Assembly: GCA_030695265.1 (NCBI GenBank)
Contig: JAUYTA010000652.1
Location: forward strand, 1-8,270
From: Bacteroidota bacterium
GTDB taxonomy: Bacteria; Bacteroidota; Bacteroidia; Bacteroidales; Prolixibacteraceae
Length of the DNA stretch: 8,270 nucleotides
Reading direction: 5' to 3'
The notes under the pieces were generated by a model, which ran no database searches, was not told the origin of the DNA, and saw only the letters and a list, made by a program, of their open reading frames with translations. Every line of letters starts with the position of its first letter. Position 1 is the stretch's first letter. Below are positions 1-6,573 of this stretch, one piece after another. The translations under genes and the position numbers were made by a program.

Positions 1-1175
1 TCGCCCACTTCAAAAGTCCCTTTGTCGGCCTGTTCCAATTCCATGATCAGTTTAAACAGGGTAGTTTTACCCGCGCCGTTTGGACCAATAACACCAACAA
101 TGCCATTCGGAGGAAGCACGAAATCAAGGTTCTCAAACAACAGGCGATCACCGTAGCCTTTTGATACACCTTGTGCAGAAATTACCCTTTCACCCAAACG
201 CGGCCCGTTCGGGATAAATATTTCGAGTTTTTCTTCCTTTGATTTCACATCTTCATTCACCATGCGGTCGTAAGCACCCATGCGGGCTTTCGACTTTGCC
301 TGACGGGCTTTGGGCGCCATCCGTATCCATTCGAGCTCCCTTTCAAGTGACTTCCGGCGTTTCGAAGCAACTTTTTCTTCCTGCTCCATACGTTTCGATT
401 TCTGATCGAGCCATGAAGAATAATTTCCTTTCCATGGAATTCCTTCTCCACGGTCAAGTTCCAAAATCCAACCGGCAACATTGTCAAGGAAATACCTGTC
501 ATGAGTAATGCAGATCACTGTTCCCTTGTACTGCTGAAGATGCAATTCGAGCCATTGAATTGATTCCGCATCCAAATGGTTGGTTGGCTCATCAAGCAAT
601 AGCACATCAGGCTCTTTTAGCAGCAGTCGGCACAATGCAACGCGGCGGCGTTCACCTCCTGAAAGTTCGCCTACAAGCTGATCGTCTGGCGGACATTGAA
701 GGGCATCCATCGCACGTTCCAGTTTGGCATCCAGGTTCCATGCATCCAGGTGATCAATTTTATCCTGAAGTACGGCTTGTTCAGCAATCATTTTGTCCAT
801 CAAATCAGCATTTTCATACACTTCAGGATCGCCAAATTTCAGGTTGATGTCTTCGAAAGCCTTCAAAACATCGACTATTTCCTGAACGCCTTCCTGAACA
901 ATCTCTTTAACTGTTTTCGTCTCGTCAAGCTGTGGGTCCTGTTCGAGGTAATCGACGGTGTATCCCGGAGCAAAAACAACATCTCCCAGATAGGTACTTT
1001 CAAGTCCGGCAATAATTTTAAGCAAGGTTGATTTACCTGAACCATTCAACCCGATGATCCCGATTTTGGCACCAAGGTAAAATGACAATGAAATATCTTT
1101 CAATACTTGTTTTTGCGGTGGGTATGTTTTATTTACCCGATGCATCGAGAAAATAATCTTTTTATCGTCTGCCAT
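1..1175 (-). CDS. ettA: Energy-dependent translational throttle protein EttA (ABC-F ATPase), C-terminal part cut by the window edge
   Basis: This is a soluble ABC-F protein with two nucleotide-binding domains and no membrane segments. The family binds the ribosomal E site and couples early elongation to cellular ATP/ADP. 391 residues are visible, where the family usually has about 555. Domain 1 shows Walker A GLNGSGKST (42-50), Q-loop Q79, the EttA-type arm insertion (about 95-140), signature LSGGE (171-175), Walker B LLLDEP with catalytic E196, and H-switch H225. The linker (about 240-320) is rich in charged residues, as expected for the P-site tRNA interaction motif. The second Walker A, GPNGAGKTT, is at 364-372; the second signature and Walker B lie outside the window. 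The runs GERRRVALCRLLL and DRGEGIPWKGNYSSW match EttA rather than Uup or other ABC-F members. The ATG at 1173-1175 begins the family N-terminus (MADDKKIIFSM) and is preceded by an A/T-rich leader without a Shine-Dalgarno sequence. It is divergent from the receiver gene. Confidence 0.96.
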   Translation of the reverse strand, partial: MADDKKIIFSMHRVNKTYPPQKQVLKDISLSFYLGAKIGIIGLNGSGKSTLLKIIAGLESTYLGDVVFAPGYTVDYLEQDPQLDETKTVKEIVQEGVQEIVDVLKAFEDINLKFGDPEVYENADLMDKMIAEQAVLQDKIDHLDAWNLDAKLERAMDALQCPPDDQLVGELSGGERRRVALCRLLLKEPDVLLLDEPTNHLDAESIQWLELHLQQYKGTVICITHDRYFLDNVAGWILELDRGEGIPWKGNYSSWLDQKSKRMEQEEKVASKRRKSLERELEWIRMAPKARQAKSKARMGAYDRMVNEDVKSKEEKLEIFIPNGPRLGERVISAQGVSKGYGDRLLFENLDFVLPPNGIVGVIGPNGAGKTTLFKLIMELEQADKGTFEVG

Positions 1176-1226
1176 AAATATTTATTTATTTTTTATTTAA
1201 CTGTTTTTAATCAAATCTGTCTGTTG

Positions 1227-1254
1227 GGTTATCTAAAAGCGCTTTTGAGTTACC
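1227..1254. promoter_or_regulatory. 28-bp imperfect palindrome in the ettA/receiver divergent region (candidate operator)
   Basis: The core AAAAGCGCTTTT at 1235-1246 is a perfect 12-bp palindrome. The arms extend outward to GGT at 1227-1229 and ACC at 1252-1254, giving 10 of 14 paired positions. It abuts and overlaps by one base the TAATTTTG element (1254-1261) of the putative ettA promoter. It could be an operator for a dimeric regulator or a hairpin in the ettA leader. No T-run follows in either direction that would make it a terminator. The regulator, if any, cannot be named. Confidence 0.4.
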
Positions 1255-1280
1255 AAAATTAGTTCTTTTTCAGTAGCAAA
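1254..1280 (-). promoter_or_regulatory. Possible Bacteroidota-type promoter for ettA
   Basis: On the minus strand, 1261-1254 reads TAATTTTG, an exact match to the Bacteroidota -7 consensus TAnnTTTG. A TTTG at 1280-1277 could be the -33 element, but the spacer is 15 nt instead of the usual 19-21, so that half is weak. A start a few bases downstream would leave an ettA leader of about 70 nt, running through much of the palindrome at 1227-1254. The match is seen in the sequence; promoter function is inferred. Confidence 0.4.
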
Positions 1281-1327
1281 TTCCGTAGTTTTAACAAATG
1301 TGAATTGATGCATTCAAAATAAACACT

Positions 1328-1711
1328 GTGAAATTATTAGTTGTTGACGACAATCCCATTAATCAAAAGTTTTTATACTACTCTCTAAAGAAATATTACG
1401 AGATAGAAACTGCCAATAATGGACTTGAGGCTGTAAATATGTTGGAGAAGGATCTTTTTGATGTTGTATTGATGGATTTGTCGATGCCGGTTATGGATGG
1501 CGCCGAAGCAACATTGCAGATCAGAGAATCAATTAGCCACCGCAATAAAAATATTCCAATCATTTTTGTAACCACCAATGATTTTGAACATGAGCGAATC
1601 CGCTGTATGGGAAACGGAGCCGATGATTATTTAATCAAGCCAATTGATGTTGAAAAGTTATTATCGACCATCGACTTTCATCTGAAACAAAAAGAAGAAA
1701 CTTCAATATAA
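1328..1711 (+). CDS. Stand-alone response-regulator receiver (REC) domain protein
   Basis: The 127-residue protein is one CheY-like receiver domain with no output domain. The acidic pocket is D7-D8, the predicted phosphoacceptor is D50 (VLMDLSMPVMDG), the conserved hydroxyl residue is T82, and the catalytic lysine is K104, followed by P105. Y101 takes the aromatic switch position. A short charged tail (KQKEETSI) follows the last helix. The sequence style (VDDNPINQKF, GADDYLIKPI) resembles receiver domains of hybrid histidine kinases more than DNA-binding regulators. The start is GTG: an upstream in-frame ATG at 1298 is followed at once by TGA (1301-1303), and no ATG or TTG lies between, so GTG at 1328 is the best start and puts the first beta strand at the N-terminus. 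No kinase gene is visible nearby. It should accept phosphate from a histidine kinase or phosphotransfer protein; its partner and output are unknown. Confidence 0.88.
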   Translation: MKLLVVDDNPINQKFLYYSLKKYYEIETANNGLEAVNMLEKDLFDVVLMDLSMPVMDGAEATLQIRESISHRNKNIPIIFVTTNDFEHERIRCMGNGADDYLIKPIDVEKLLSTIDFHLKQKEETSI

Positions 1712-1723
1712 AATAAAGAAACA

Positions 1724-1758
1724 GATAACCTTTACAACACCATTTTTTTCAGGTTATC
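1724..1758. repeat. Inverted repeat downstream of the receiver gene
   Basis: GATAACCT at 1724-1731 and AGGTTATC at 1751-1758 are perfect 8-bp inverted copies separated by 19 nt that include a run of seven T (1743-1749). No T-run follows the right arm, so it is not a typical intrinsic terminator. It starts 12 nt after the receiver stop codon and could be an mRNA 3'-end structure or a protein site. It may also be chance in A/T-rich DNA. Confidence 0.3.
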
Positions 1759-1779
1759 AGGTCGTGAATTACGGGAAAT

Positions 1780-1811
1780 AAAAAAGGCTGATTATCCATC
1801 AGCCTTTTTTT
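1780..1811. terminator. Bidirectional intrinsic terminator between the receiver gene and rplQ
   Basis: The stem GGCTGAT (1786-1792) pairs with ATCAGCC (1798-1804) around the 5-nt loop TATCC. Six A precede the stem (1780-1785) and seven T follow it (1805-1811), so a U-tract follows the hairpin in both directions. It lies 68 nt after the receiver stop and 17 nt past the rplQ stop, placed to end transcription of both convergent units, including the long ribosomal-protein operon. Confidence 0.92.
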
Positions 1812-1828
1812 ATTCATTGAATTATTTC

Positions 1829-2356
1829 TTATTCCTGAATTGGTGTTTCCGGTGCAGCTTCTTCAGCTGGAGCCGGTTTCGCAGATTCTTTTGGGGCAGC
1901 AGTTTTTACCGTTTCCGTTACACCGGCAGGTTTTTTCTTTCCTCCGCGACGTGAACGACCTGGTTTAGCTTTGCCTTCTTTGGCAGCCAACATGCTTTCG
2001 TTAAAGTCAACCAATTCGATGATACACATTGAAGCATCATCACCCAACCGGTTTCCTGTTTTCAGAATCCTGGTATAACCACCCGGACGATCGCCAACTT
2101 TTTCAGCAACATCCCTGAACAAAACAGCCACAGCAGTTTTGCTTTGAAGATATTCAAATACAGTTCTGCGCGAATGAGTTGAATCGTCTTTTGCTTTTGT
2201 GATAAGTGGCTCAACATATACTCTTAAGGCTTTGGCTTTCGCTAAAGTCGTTGCAATACGTTTGTGAAAAATCAATGAATTAGCCATATTGGCCAACATA
2301 GCTTTTCTGTGTGAGCTAGTTCTACCTAAATGGTTGAATTTTTTACTATGTCTCAT
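1829..2356 (-). CDS. rplQ: 50S ribosomal protein bL17 with a long C-terminal tail
   Basis: bL17 is a large-subunit protein near the peptide exit tunnel. The N-terminal family signature is clear ([20 protein letters not shown], residues 1-20), and the conserved fold continues to about residue 120 ([19 protein letters not shown]...IELVDFN). The protein has 175 residues, while the E. coli form has 127. The extra C-terminal portion, from about 125, is first Lys/Arg/Gly-rich (SRRGGKKK) and then Ala/Pro/Glu-rich and probably disordered. Tails of this kind are common in Bacteroidota bL17. It is the last gene of the operon, 6 nt after the rpoA stop and just before the terminator. An AAGGA lies 10 nt before the ATG, inside the last rpoA codons, and may be only coincidental. 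Confidence 0.97.
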   Translation of the reverse strand: MRHSKKFNHLGRTSSHRKAMLANMANSLIFHKRIATTLAKAKALRVYVEPLITKAKDDSTHSRRTVFEYLQSKTAVAVLFRDVAEKVGDRPGGYTRILKTGNRLGDDASMCIIELVDFNESMLAAKEGKAKPGRSRRGGKKKPAGVTETVKTAAPKESAKPAPAEEAAPETPIQE

Positions 2357-2362
2357 TTTTAC

Positions 2363-3355
2363 TTATTCCTTATCAAGTTTATATTTACTGATATCCATCC
2401 CGAAAGTCAGACTCAAACTCACCAACAAGTCATCAAGTTCTGTAAGTGATTTTTTACCGAAATTACGGAATTTGAGCAAATCATTCCGGTTATAGGTAAC
2501 CAGTTCGCCCAATGTTTCAACATCCGCTGCTTTAAGGCAATTCAATGCACGAACTGAAAGATCCATGTCAACCAGTTTTGTTTTCAACAATTGGCGCATG
2601 TGCAATACTTCTTCATCAAACTCTTCATTTGCAAATTTCTCATCCGAATCGATTGTAATCTTTTCGTCAGAAAATAGCATGAAGTGATAAATCAGAATTT
2701 TTGCAGCTTCTTTCAATGCATCTTTTGGATGAATAGAACCATCGGTTGTGATTTCAAAAACCAGCTTTTCGTAGTCGGTTTTTTGCTCAACGCGATAATT
2801 TTCGATTGCATATTTCACATTTTTAATCGGTGTGAAAATTGAATCAATCGGTATAACTCCAAACTCAGCATCGATAGGCTTATTTTCAGCGCTTGGAACA
2901 TATCCGCGACCTTTGTTGATGGTAAGTTCCATCTGCAATTTAACTTCAGGTTCCATCCGGCAAATAACTAATTCTGGATTTAGAACACGGAAGCCGGTCA
3001 TAAATTTATTAATATCTCCAGCGGTAAATACATCCTGCCCTGAAAATGAGATTGAAACCTTTTCGCTGTCAGAATCTTCAGCTTCACGTTTAAACCTGAT
3101 TTGCTTCATGTTAAGGATGATTTCAGTAACATCTTCCATCACTCCTTTGATAGTAGCAAATTCATGGTCAACTTTGTCGATTTTGATAGTGGTGATTGCA
3201 TAACCTTCCAAAGAGGATAAAAGGATTCTACGCAAGGCATTACCAATTGTAATACCATAGCCTGGCTCCAATGGACGGAATTCAAATTTTCCGTACTTAT
3301 CATCGGTTTCAACCATTATAACTTTGTCGGGTTTCTGGAACGCTAATATTGCCAT
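2363..3355 (-). CDS. rpoA: DNA-directed RNA polymerase alpha subunit
   Basis: The alpha subunit dimerises to scaffold RNA polymerase assembly, and its C-terminal domain contacts DNA and activators. Length is 330 residues, normal for the family (E. coli 329). The N-terminal domain (about 1-230) has the dimerisation motif [21 protein letters not shown] (31-51). A flexible acidic linker (about 235-250) leads to the C-terminal domain (about 255-320). In [18 protein letters not shown]269 corresponds to E. coli R265, the main UP-element DNA contact, and N272 to N268. FGKKSLTEL (299-307) is the second helix-hairpin-helix contact region. The gene lies between rpsD (16-nt gap) and rplQ (6-nt gap), the standard alpha-operon position. 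Nothing looks broken. Confidence 0.99.
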   Translation of the reverse strand: MAILAFQKPDKVIMVETDDKYGKFEFRPLEPGYGITIGNALRRILLSSLEGYAITTIKIDKVDHEFATIKGVMEDVTEIILNMKQIRFKREAEDSDSEKVSISFSGQDVFTAGDINKFMTGFRVLNPELVICRMEPEVKLQMELTINKGRGYVPSAENKPIDAEFGVIPIDSIFTPIKNVKYAIENYRVEQKTDYEKLVFEITTDGSIHPKDALKEAAKILIYHFMLFSDEKITIDSDEKFANEEFDEEVLHMRQLLKTKLVDMDLSVRALNCLKAADVETLGELVTYNRNDLLKFRNFGKKSLTELDDLLVSLSLTFGMDISKYKLDKE

Positions 3356-3371
3356 AATACTGAATAATTGA

Positions 3372-3980
3372 TTATTTAGAATACAACTCTACAATAAGTT
3401 GTTCTTTAATGTTTTCAGGAATATCTGCTCTGTCAGGACGGTTTAAAAACTTACCTGCCATTTCAGTACTATCCCATTCCAACCATGCAAATTTATTAAA
3501 ACGATGTGAATTCAAAGAAGCTGTAATTGCTTCGAGTGATTTTGATTTTTCACGAACGCCAACAGATTCGCCGGGACGTAAATGGTACGAAGGTATGTTT
3601 ACAACCTCGCCATTAACTACGATGTGCTTGTGAGAAACCAACTGGCGTGCAGCAGCACGGGTTGGCGCAATTCCCAAACGGAATACAACATTGTCTAAAC
3701 GGGCTTCAAGCAACTGTAAAAGGACTTCTCCAGTTACACCTTTTGATGCTGATGCTTTTTTAAACAAATTAGAAAATTGTTTTTCCAATACACCATACAT
3801 GTATTTGGCTTTTTGTTTTTCTTTTAATTGCGTACCGTATTCCGATTTTTTACGGCGGCGACTTGCCAAACCATGAACTCCCGGCGGGTAATTTTTCTTT
3901 TCAAGCACTTTATCAGGTCCGAAAATTGCTTCACCAAATTTTCGGGCAATTCTAGATTTTGGTCCAATATATCTTGCCAT
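3372..3980 (-). CDS. rpsD: 30S ribosomal protein uS4
   Basis: uS4 is a primary 16S rRNA-binding protein that nucleates assembly of the 30S body and helps form the mRNA entry site. Length is 202 residues, normal for the family. The N-terminus [21 protein letters not shown] is typical of Bacteroidota uS4. The S4 RNA-binding domain starts at [13 protein letters not shown] (91-103) and runs to about 155, including the [13 protein letters not shown] motif (112-124). There are no cysteines, so this is the zinc-free type. The ATG at 3978-3980 gives the expected N-terminus. It sits 20 nt after rpsK. In E. coli uS4 represses the alpha operon through a leader pseudoknot; the 27-nt space before rpsM here is too short for that structure. 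Confidence 0.99.
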   Translation of the reverse strand: MARYIGPKSRIARKFGEAIFGPDKVLEKKNYPPGVHGLASRRRKKSEYGTQLKEKQKAKYMYGVLEKQFSNLFKKASASKGVTGEVLLQLLEARLDNVVFRLGIAPTRAAARQLVSHKHIVVNGEVVNIPSYHLRPGESVGVREKSKSLEAITASLNSHRFNKFAWLEWDSTEMAGKFLNRPDRADIPENIKEQLIVELYSK

Positions 3981-4000
3981 TACTGTCTTAATTAATTAGA

Positions 4001-4390
4001 TTATACACGTCTTCTTTTTGCAGGACGACATCCGTTGTGCGGTAGTGGAGTTACGTCAACAATTTCACTAACCTGAATGCCCACACTGCTAATAGCGCGA
4101 ATAGCAGACTCGCGACCATTACCCGGACCTTTTACATATACTTTTACTTTTCTGAGTCCAAGATCATACGCGGTCTTGGAACATTCTTCAGATGCTACCT
4201 GAGCGGCATACGGAGTGTTCTTTTTGGAACCTCTGAATCCTTTTTTACCGGCTGACGACCACGAAATTACTTCACCATTACCATTGGTCAACGACACAAT
4301 GATGTTGTTGAATGAAGAATGAATGTGTGCCTGCCCGATTGCTTCAACGATAACAACTCGTTTTTTTGTAGAACCAGTCTTTTTTGCCAT
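4001..4390 (-). CDS. rpsK: 30S ribosomal protein uS11
   Basis: uS11 sits on the 30S platform beside the 3' end of 16S rRNA, near the mRNA exit path. Length is 129 residues, equal to the E. coli protein. Conserved blocks include [19 protein letters not shown] (21-39), [19 protein letters not shown] (46-64) and [15 protein letters not shown] (85-99). The C-terminus is [17 protein letters not shown], with the Asn-Gly pair at 119-120 that is known to become isoaspartate in E. coli S11. The gene starts 14 nt after the rpsM stop and is followed by rpsD. The upstream region is A/T-rich with no Shine-Dalgarno sequence. Confidence 0.99.
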   Translation of the reverse strand: MAKKTGSTKKRVVIVEAIGQAHIHSSFNNIIVSLTNGNGEVISWSSAGKKGFRGSKKNTPYAAQVASEECSKTAYDLGLRKVKVYVKGPGNGRESAIRAISSVGIQVSEIVDVTPLPHNGCRPAKRRRV

Positions 4391-4404
4391 AATTCAAATA
4401 TCAA

Positions 4405-4782
4405 TTATTTAGTGGCTTTTTTCTTATTAGCAACAGTTTTTCTCTTACCCTTACGTGTACGTGCATTATTTTTTGTGCTTTGTCCACGAAGAGGTAAGCC
4501 TACACGATGACGAATACCGCGATAACATCCGATATCCATTAATCGTTTAATATTCATTTGGGTTTCAGAACGCAATTCGCCTTCTACCTTAATGTTTCCA
4601 CTGATTGCTGCACGAATAGCAGCCAAATGTTCATCCGTCCAATCCTGGACTTTGATGTTTTTGTCAACGCCGGCTTTTTCGAGGAGCGTTACAGAAAGAT
4701 TTCGACCAACACCATAGATATAGGTTAATGCTATCTCGCCTCTCTTATTGTTAGGGATGTCAACACCACTTATACGAGCCAT
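4405..4782 (-). CDS. rpsM: 30S ribosomal protein uS13
   Basis: uS13 is in the 30S head, where it forms bridges to the large subunit and its basic tail approaches the P-site tRNA. The protein has 125 residues. The N-terminus [26 protein letters not shown] (1-26) and the helix-two-turn-helix region are typical. The motif [28 protein letters not shown] (85-112) is followed by a Lys-rich C-terminal tail. The ATG at 4780-4782 follows rpmJ by 27 nt. That gap contains an exact TAnnTTTG element on the minus strand, so rpsM may also be the first gene of an alpha-operon transcript nested within the larger unit. Confidence 0.99.
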   Translation of the reverse strand: MARISGVDIPNNKRGEIALTYIYGVGRNLSVTLLEKAGVDKNIKVQDWTDEHLAAIRAAISGNIKVEGELRSETQMNIKRLMDIGCYRGIRHRVGLPLRGQSTKNNARTRKGKRKTVANKKKATK

Positions 4783-4796
4783 AAATAAAATTTTTA

Positions 4797-4804
4797 CAAA
4801 GTTA
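4797..4804 (-). promoter_or_regulatory. Possible internal promoter -7 element before rpsM
   Basis: On the minus strand 4804-4797 reads TAACTTTG, an exact match to the Bacteroidota -7 consensus TAnnTTTG. It lies in the 27-nt rpmJ-rpsM gap, 14 nt before the rpsM ATG. I find no TTTG at the expected -33 distance, so it rests on one half-element in A/T-rich DNA. If used, it would transcribe rpsM-rpsK-rpsD-rpoA-rplQ with a very short leader. Confidence 0.3.
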
Positions 4805-4809
4805 ATTAA

Positions 4810-4926
4810 TTATCCCTGACGTTGTTTGTACTTAGGATTCTTTTTGTTAATCACGTACAAACGGCCTTTTCTGCGTACAATTTTGCATTCGGCGCTACGT
4901 TTTTTAATGGATGCTCTTACTTTCAT
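4810..4926 (-). CDS. rpmJ: 50S ribosomal protein bL36, zinc-ligand-less form
   Basis: bL36 is the smallest large-subunit protein and stabilises a 23S rRNA region near the base of the L7/L12 stalk. The 38-residue product, beginning [19 protein letters not shown] and ending YKQRQG, matches family length and both ends. The classical zinc ribbon uses C11, C14, C27 and H32/33. Here only C14 remains; the others are S11, N27 and Y33, so metal binding should be lost. Such C-minus forms are known in Bacteroidota and in zinc-independent paralogs elsewhere. It starts 11 nt after the infA stop and precedes rpsM, the usual infA-rpmJ-rpsM order. The small size hides it from simple ORF length filters. Confidence 0.97.
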   Translation of the reverse strand: MKVRASIKKRSAECKIVRRKGRLYVINKKNPKYKQRQG

Positions 4927-4937
4927 TATTTTGTGCT

Positions 4938-5159
4938 TTAGTTTTTGTATCTAAAAGTAATTCTTCCTTTGGTCAGGTCGTATGGTGACATTTCTACCTT
5001 TACTTTATCGCCGGGTAAGATTTTGATGTAGTGCATCCTCATCTTTCCGGAAATATGTGCAGTAATGGTATGTCCATTTTCCAATTCAACCCTGAACATT
5101 GCATTTGATAATGATTCAATGATTGTTCCGTCTTGTTGTATAGAAGACTGTTTTGCCAT
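4938..5159 (-). CDS. infA: Translation initiation factor IF-1
   Basis: IF-1 binds the 30S A site during initiation and acts with IF-2 and IF-3. The 73-residue product is a single S1-like OB fold: [30 protein letters not shown] (1-30), then [40 protein letters not shown] (33-72). Length and motifs match bacterial IF-1 (72 residues in E. coli). It lies between secY (71-nt gap) and rpmJ (11-nt gap). In many bacteria map sits between secY and infA; it is absent here. The ATG is preceded by a leader made almost only of A and T, with no Shine-Dalgarno sequence. Confidence 0.98.
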   Translation of the reverse strand: MAKQSSIQQDGTIIESLSNAMFRVELENGHTITAHISGKMRMHYIKILPGDKVKVEMSPYDLTKGRITFRYKN

Positions 5160-5230
5160 AAAAATAAATTAAATTAACAAGTTTAGAACTTCTCATCAAT
5201 CCAGGACACCTAAATGTCCAGATAGATTAA
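5160..5230 (-). other. secY-infA gap with two small inverted repeats
   Basis: This 71-nt gap is the longest within the operon. It holds AAGTT-TAG-AACTT at 5179-5191 and GGACA-CCTAAA-TGTCC at 5204-5219, each a 5-bp stem. Neither is followed by a T-run close enough to look like a terminator. On the minus strand 5185-5178 reads TAAACTTG, one base off the Bacteroidota -7 consensus, which may hint at a weak infA promoter. No coding remnant of map can be seen. Confidence 0.3.
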
Positions 5231-6568
5231 TTAGTACCCGCTACCTCCGGTACGTCCCTTGATCCGGCCTGATTTCATCAAACCATCGTAGTGACGCATC
5301 AAAAGATGACTTTCAATTTGTTGCAGTGTATCTAAAACAACTCCCACAAGAATCAACAGTGATGTTCCGCCAAAGAAATAAGCGAACTGATTGTTGATTC
5401 CGGCCATCATTGCAAACGCAGGCAAAATAGTTATAATTCCAAGAAAAATTGATCCTGGAAGTGTAATTCTGGACATGATGGTATCAAGAAATTCAACGGT
5501 TTTCTTTCCGGGTTTAACACCGGGAATGAATCCGCCATTCTTCTTCATATCTTCAGCCATTTGCATTGGGTTCACAGTAATTGCAGTATAGAAATAAGTG
5601 AAAAGAATTACAAGCAAAAATTGAGTCAGGTTGTACCAAAAACCGGTATGGTTTGAAAATGCAGCTGCAAAGCCACTCAAACCATCTGAATTGGCAAAAC
5701 CCGCAAGACTAATCGGTATAAACATGATTGCCTGGGCAAAAATGATAGGCATAACCCCTGCAGCGTTAACTTTCAAAGGTATGTACTGACGAACACCACC
5801 ATATTGTTTGTTGCCAACAATTCTTTTAGCGTATTGTACAGGTATTTTGCGGGTTCCCTGAACCAGTAAAATAGATCCCATAAATACAAAGAACAGCACT
5901 ACAAACTCTAACAGGAACATTACCATACCACCACCTTGTTGTTCGATGCGCGAAGCAAATTCGGCAACGACAGAATGTGGAAGTCGTGCAATAATTCCGA
6001 TCATGATGATCAGCGATATACCATTTCCAATTCCTTTATCGGTAATACGTTCACCAAGCCACATTACAAACATCGAACCTGCAGTTAATATTACAGTTGA
6101 TGATATCGTAAACAGTGTTCCGGTGATTGCAAAAGCTGATTCGGGCAATTGGTTGTGAAGGTTAATTAAATAAGCAGGTGCCTGGAAGATCAGGATGACA
6201 ACAGTCAGATAACGGGTTAGCTGATTGATTTTTCGACGTCCTGATTCACCTTCTTTTTGCAATCGTTGAAAATAGGGTACCGCAATACCCATCAACTGAA
6301 TTACAATAGAAGCCGATATATAGGGCATGATTCCCAAAGCAAAAATAGATGCCTGGGAAAAAGCTCCTCCTGAGAACATATCCAACAATCCGAGCAACCC
6401 CTCAGATGTTTGATCTTTAAGTTGATCCAACTGTGCCGGATCAACTCCTGGTAAAGAAACATAAGAACCTAAACGATATATTAAAAGCAAAAACAAGGTG
6501 ATCCCCAACCGGGACCGTAAGTCTTCGATCTTATAAATATTCTTTAGGGTTTCAAAAAACTTTTTCAT
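5231..6568 (-). CDS. secY: Preprotein translocase channel subunit SecY
   Basis: SecY is the pore of the SecYEG translocon and moves unfolded proteins across or into the inner membrane. The 445-residue protein has the expected ten hydrophobic segments, roughly at 22-40, 73-95, 118-138, 150-171, 182-198, 215-237, 268-290, 314-334, 370-390 and 396-415. Family motifs are GIMPYISASIVIQL (79-92) and GERITDKGIGNGISLI (172-187). The fourth and fifth cytoplasmic loops are recognisable (VQYAKRIVGNKQYGG, 244-258; GGFIPGVKPGKKT, 345-357). By alignment from memory, K352 stands where E. coli has R357, a residue important for SecA-driven transport; lysine keeps the charge. The gene starts 5 nt after rplO, its normal place in the spc operon. 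No truncation is seen. Confidence 0.99.
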   Translation of the reverse strand: MKKFFETLKNIYKIEDLRSRLGITLFLLLIYRLGSYVSLPGVDPAQLDQLKDQTSEGLLGLLDMFSGGAFSQASIFALGIMPYISASIVIQLMGIAVPYFQRLQKEGESGRRKINQLTRYLTVVILIFQAPAYLINLHNQLPESAFAITGTLFTISSTVILTAGSMFVMWLGERITDKGIGNGISLIIMIGIIARLPHSVVAEFASRIEQQGGGMVMFLLEFVVLFFVFMGSILLVQGTRKIPVQYAKRIVGNKQYGGVRQYIPLKVNAAGVMPIIFAQAIMFIPISLAGFANSDGLSGFAAAFSNHTGFWYNLTQFLLVILFTYFYTAITVNPMQMAEDMKKNGGFIPGVKPGKKTVEFLDTIMSRITLPGSIFLGIITILPAFAMMAGINNQFAYFFGGTSLLILVGVVLDTLQQIESHLLMRHYDGLMKSGRIKGRTGGSGY

Positions 6569-6573
6569 CAGAG

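Noticed and set aside
239..1031. Three plus-strand open frames (239-508, 560-847, 696-1031) and a minus-strand frame (257-502) in the left part
   Set aside because: They overlap ettA, whose frame shows all ABC-F motifs without a break. The products resemble no family and look like by-products of the real frame.
1286..1293. TAGTTTTA considered as the -7 element of the receiver gene promoter
   Set aside because: It differs from TAnnTTTG at the last base and has no TTTG at 19-21 nt upstream, which is too weak to list in A/T-rich DNA.
2289..3203. Plus-strand frames at 2289-2495 and 2832-3203, antisense to rplQ and rpoA
   Set aside because: They lie opposite highly conserved genes, have no recognisable motif, and no promoter or terminator is seen for them.
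5204..5219. GGACA-CCTAAA-TGTCC considered as a terminator after secY
   Set aside because: The stem is only 5 bp and no T-run follows on the minus strand. A terminator there would also cut infA and the alpha genes from the operon.
5946..6158. Plus-strand frames within secY (5391-5591, 5946-6158)
   Set aside because: Antisense of long hydrophobic coding stretches often gives open frames. No independent signal supports them.
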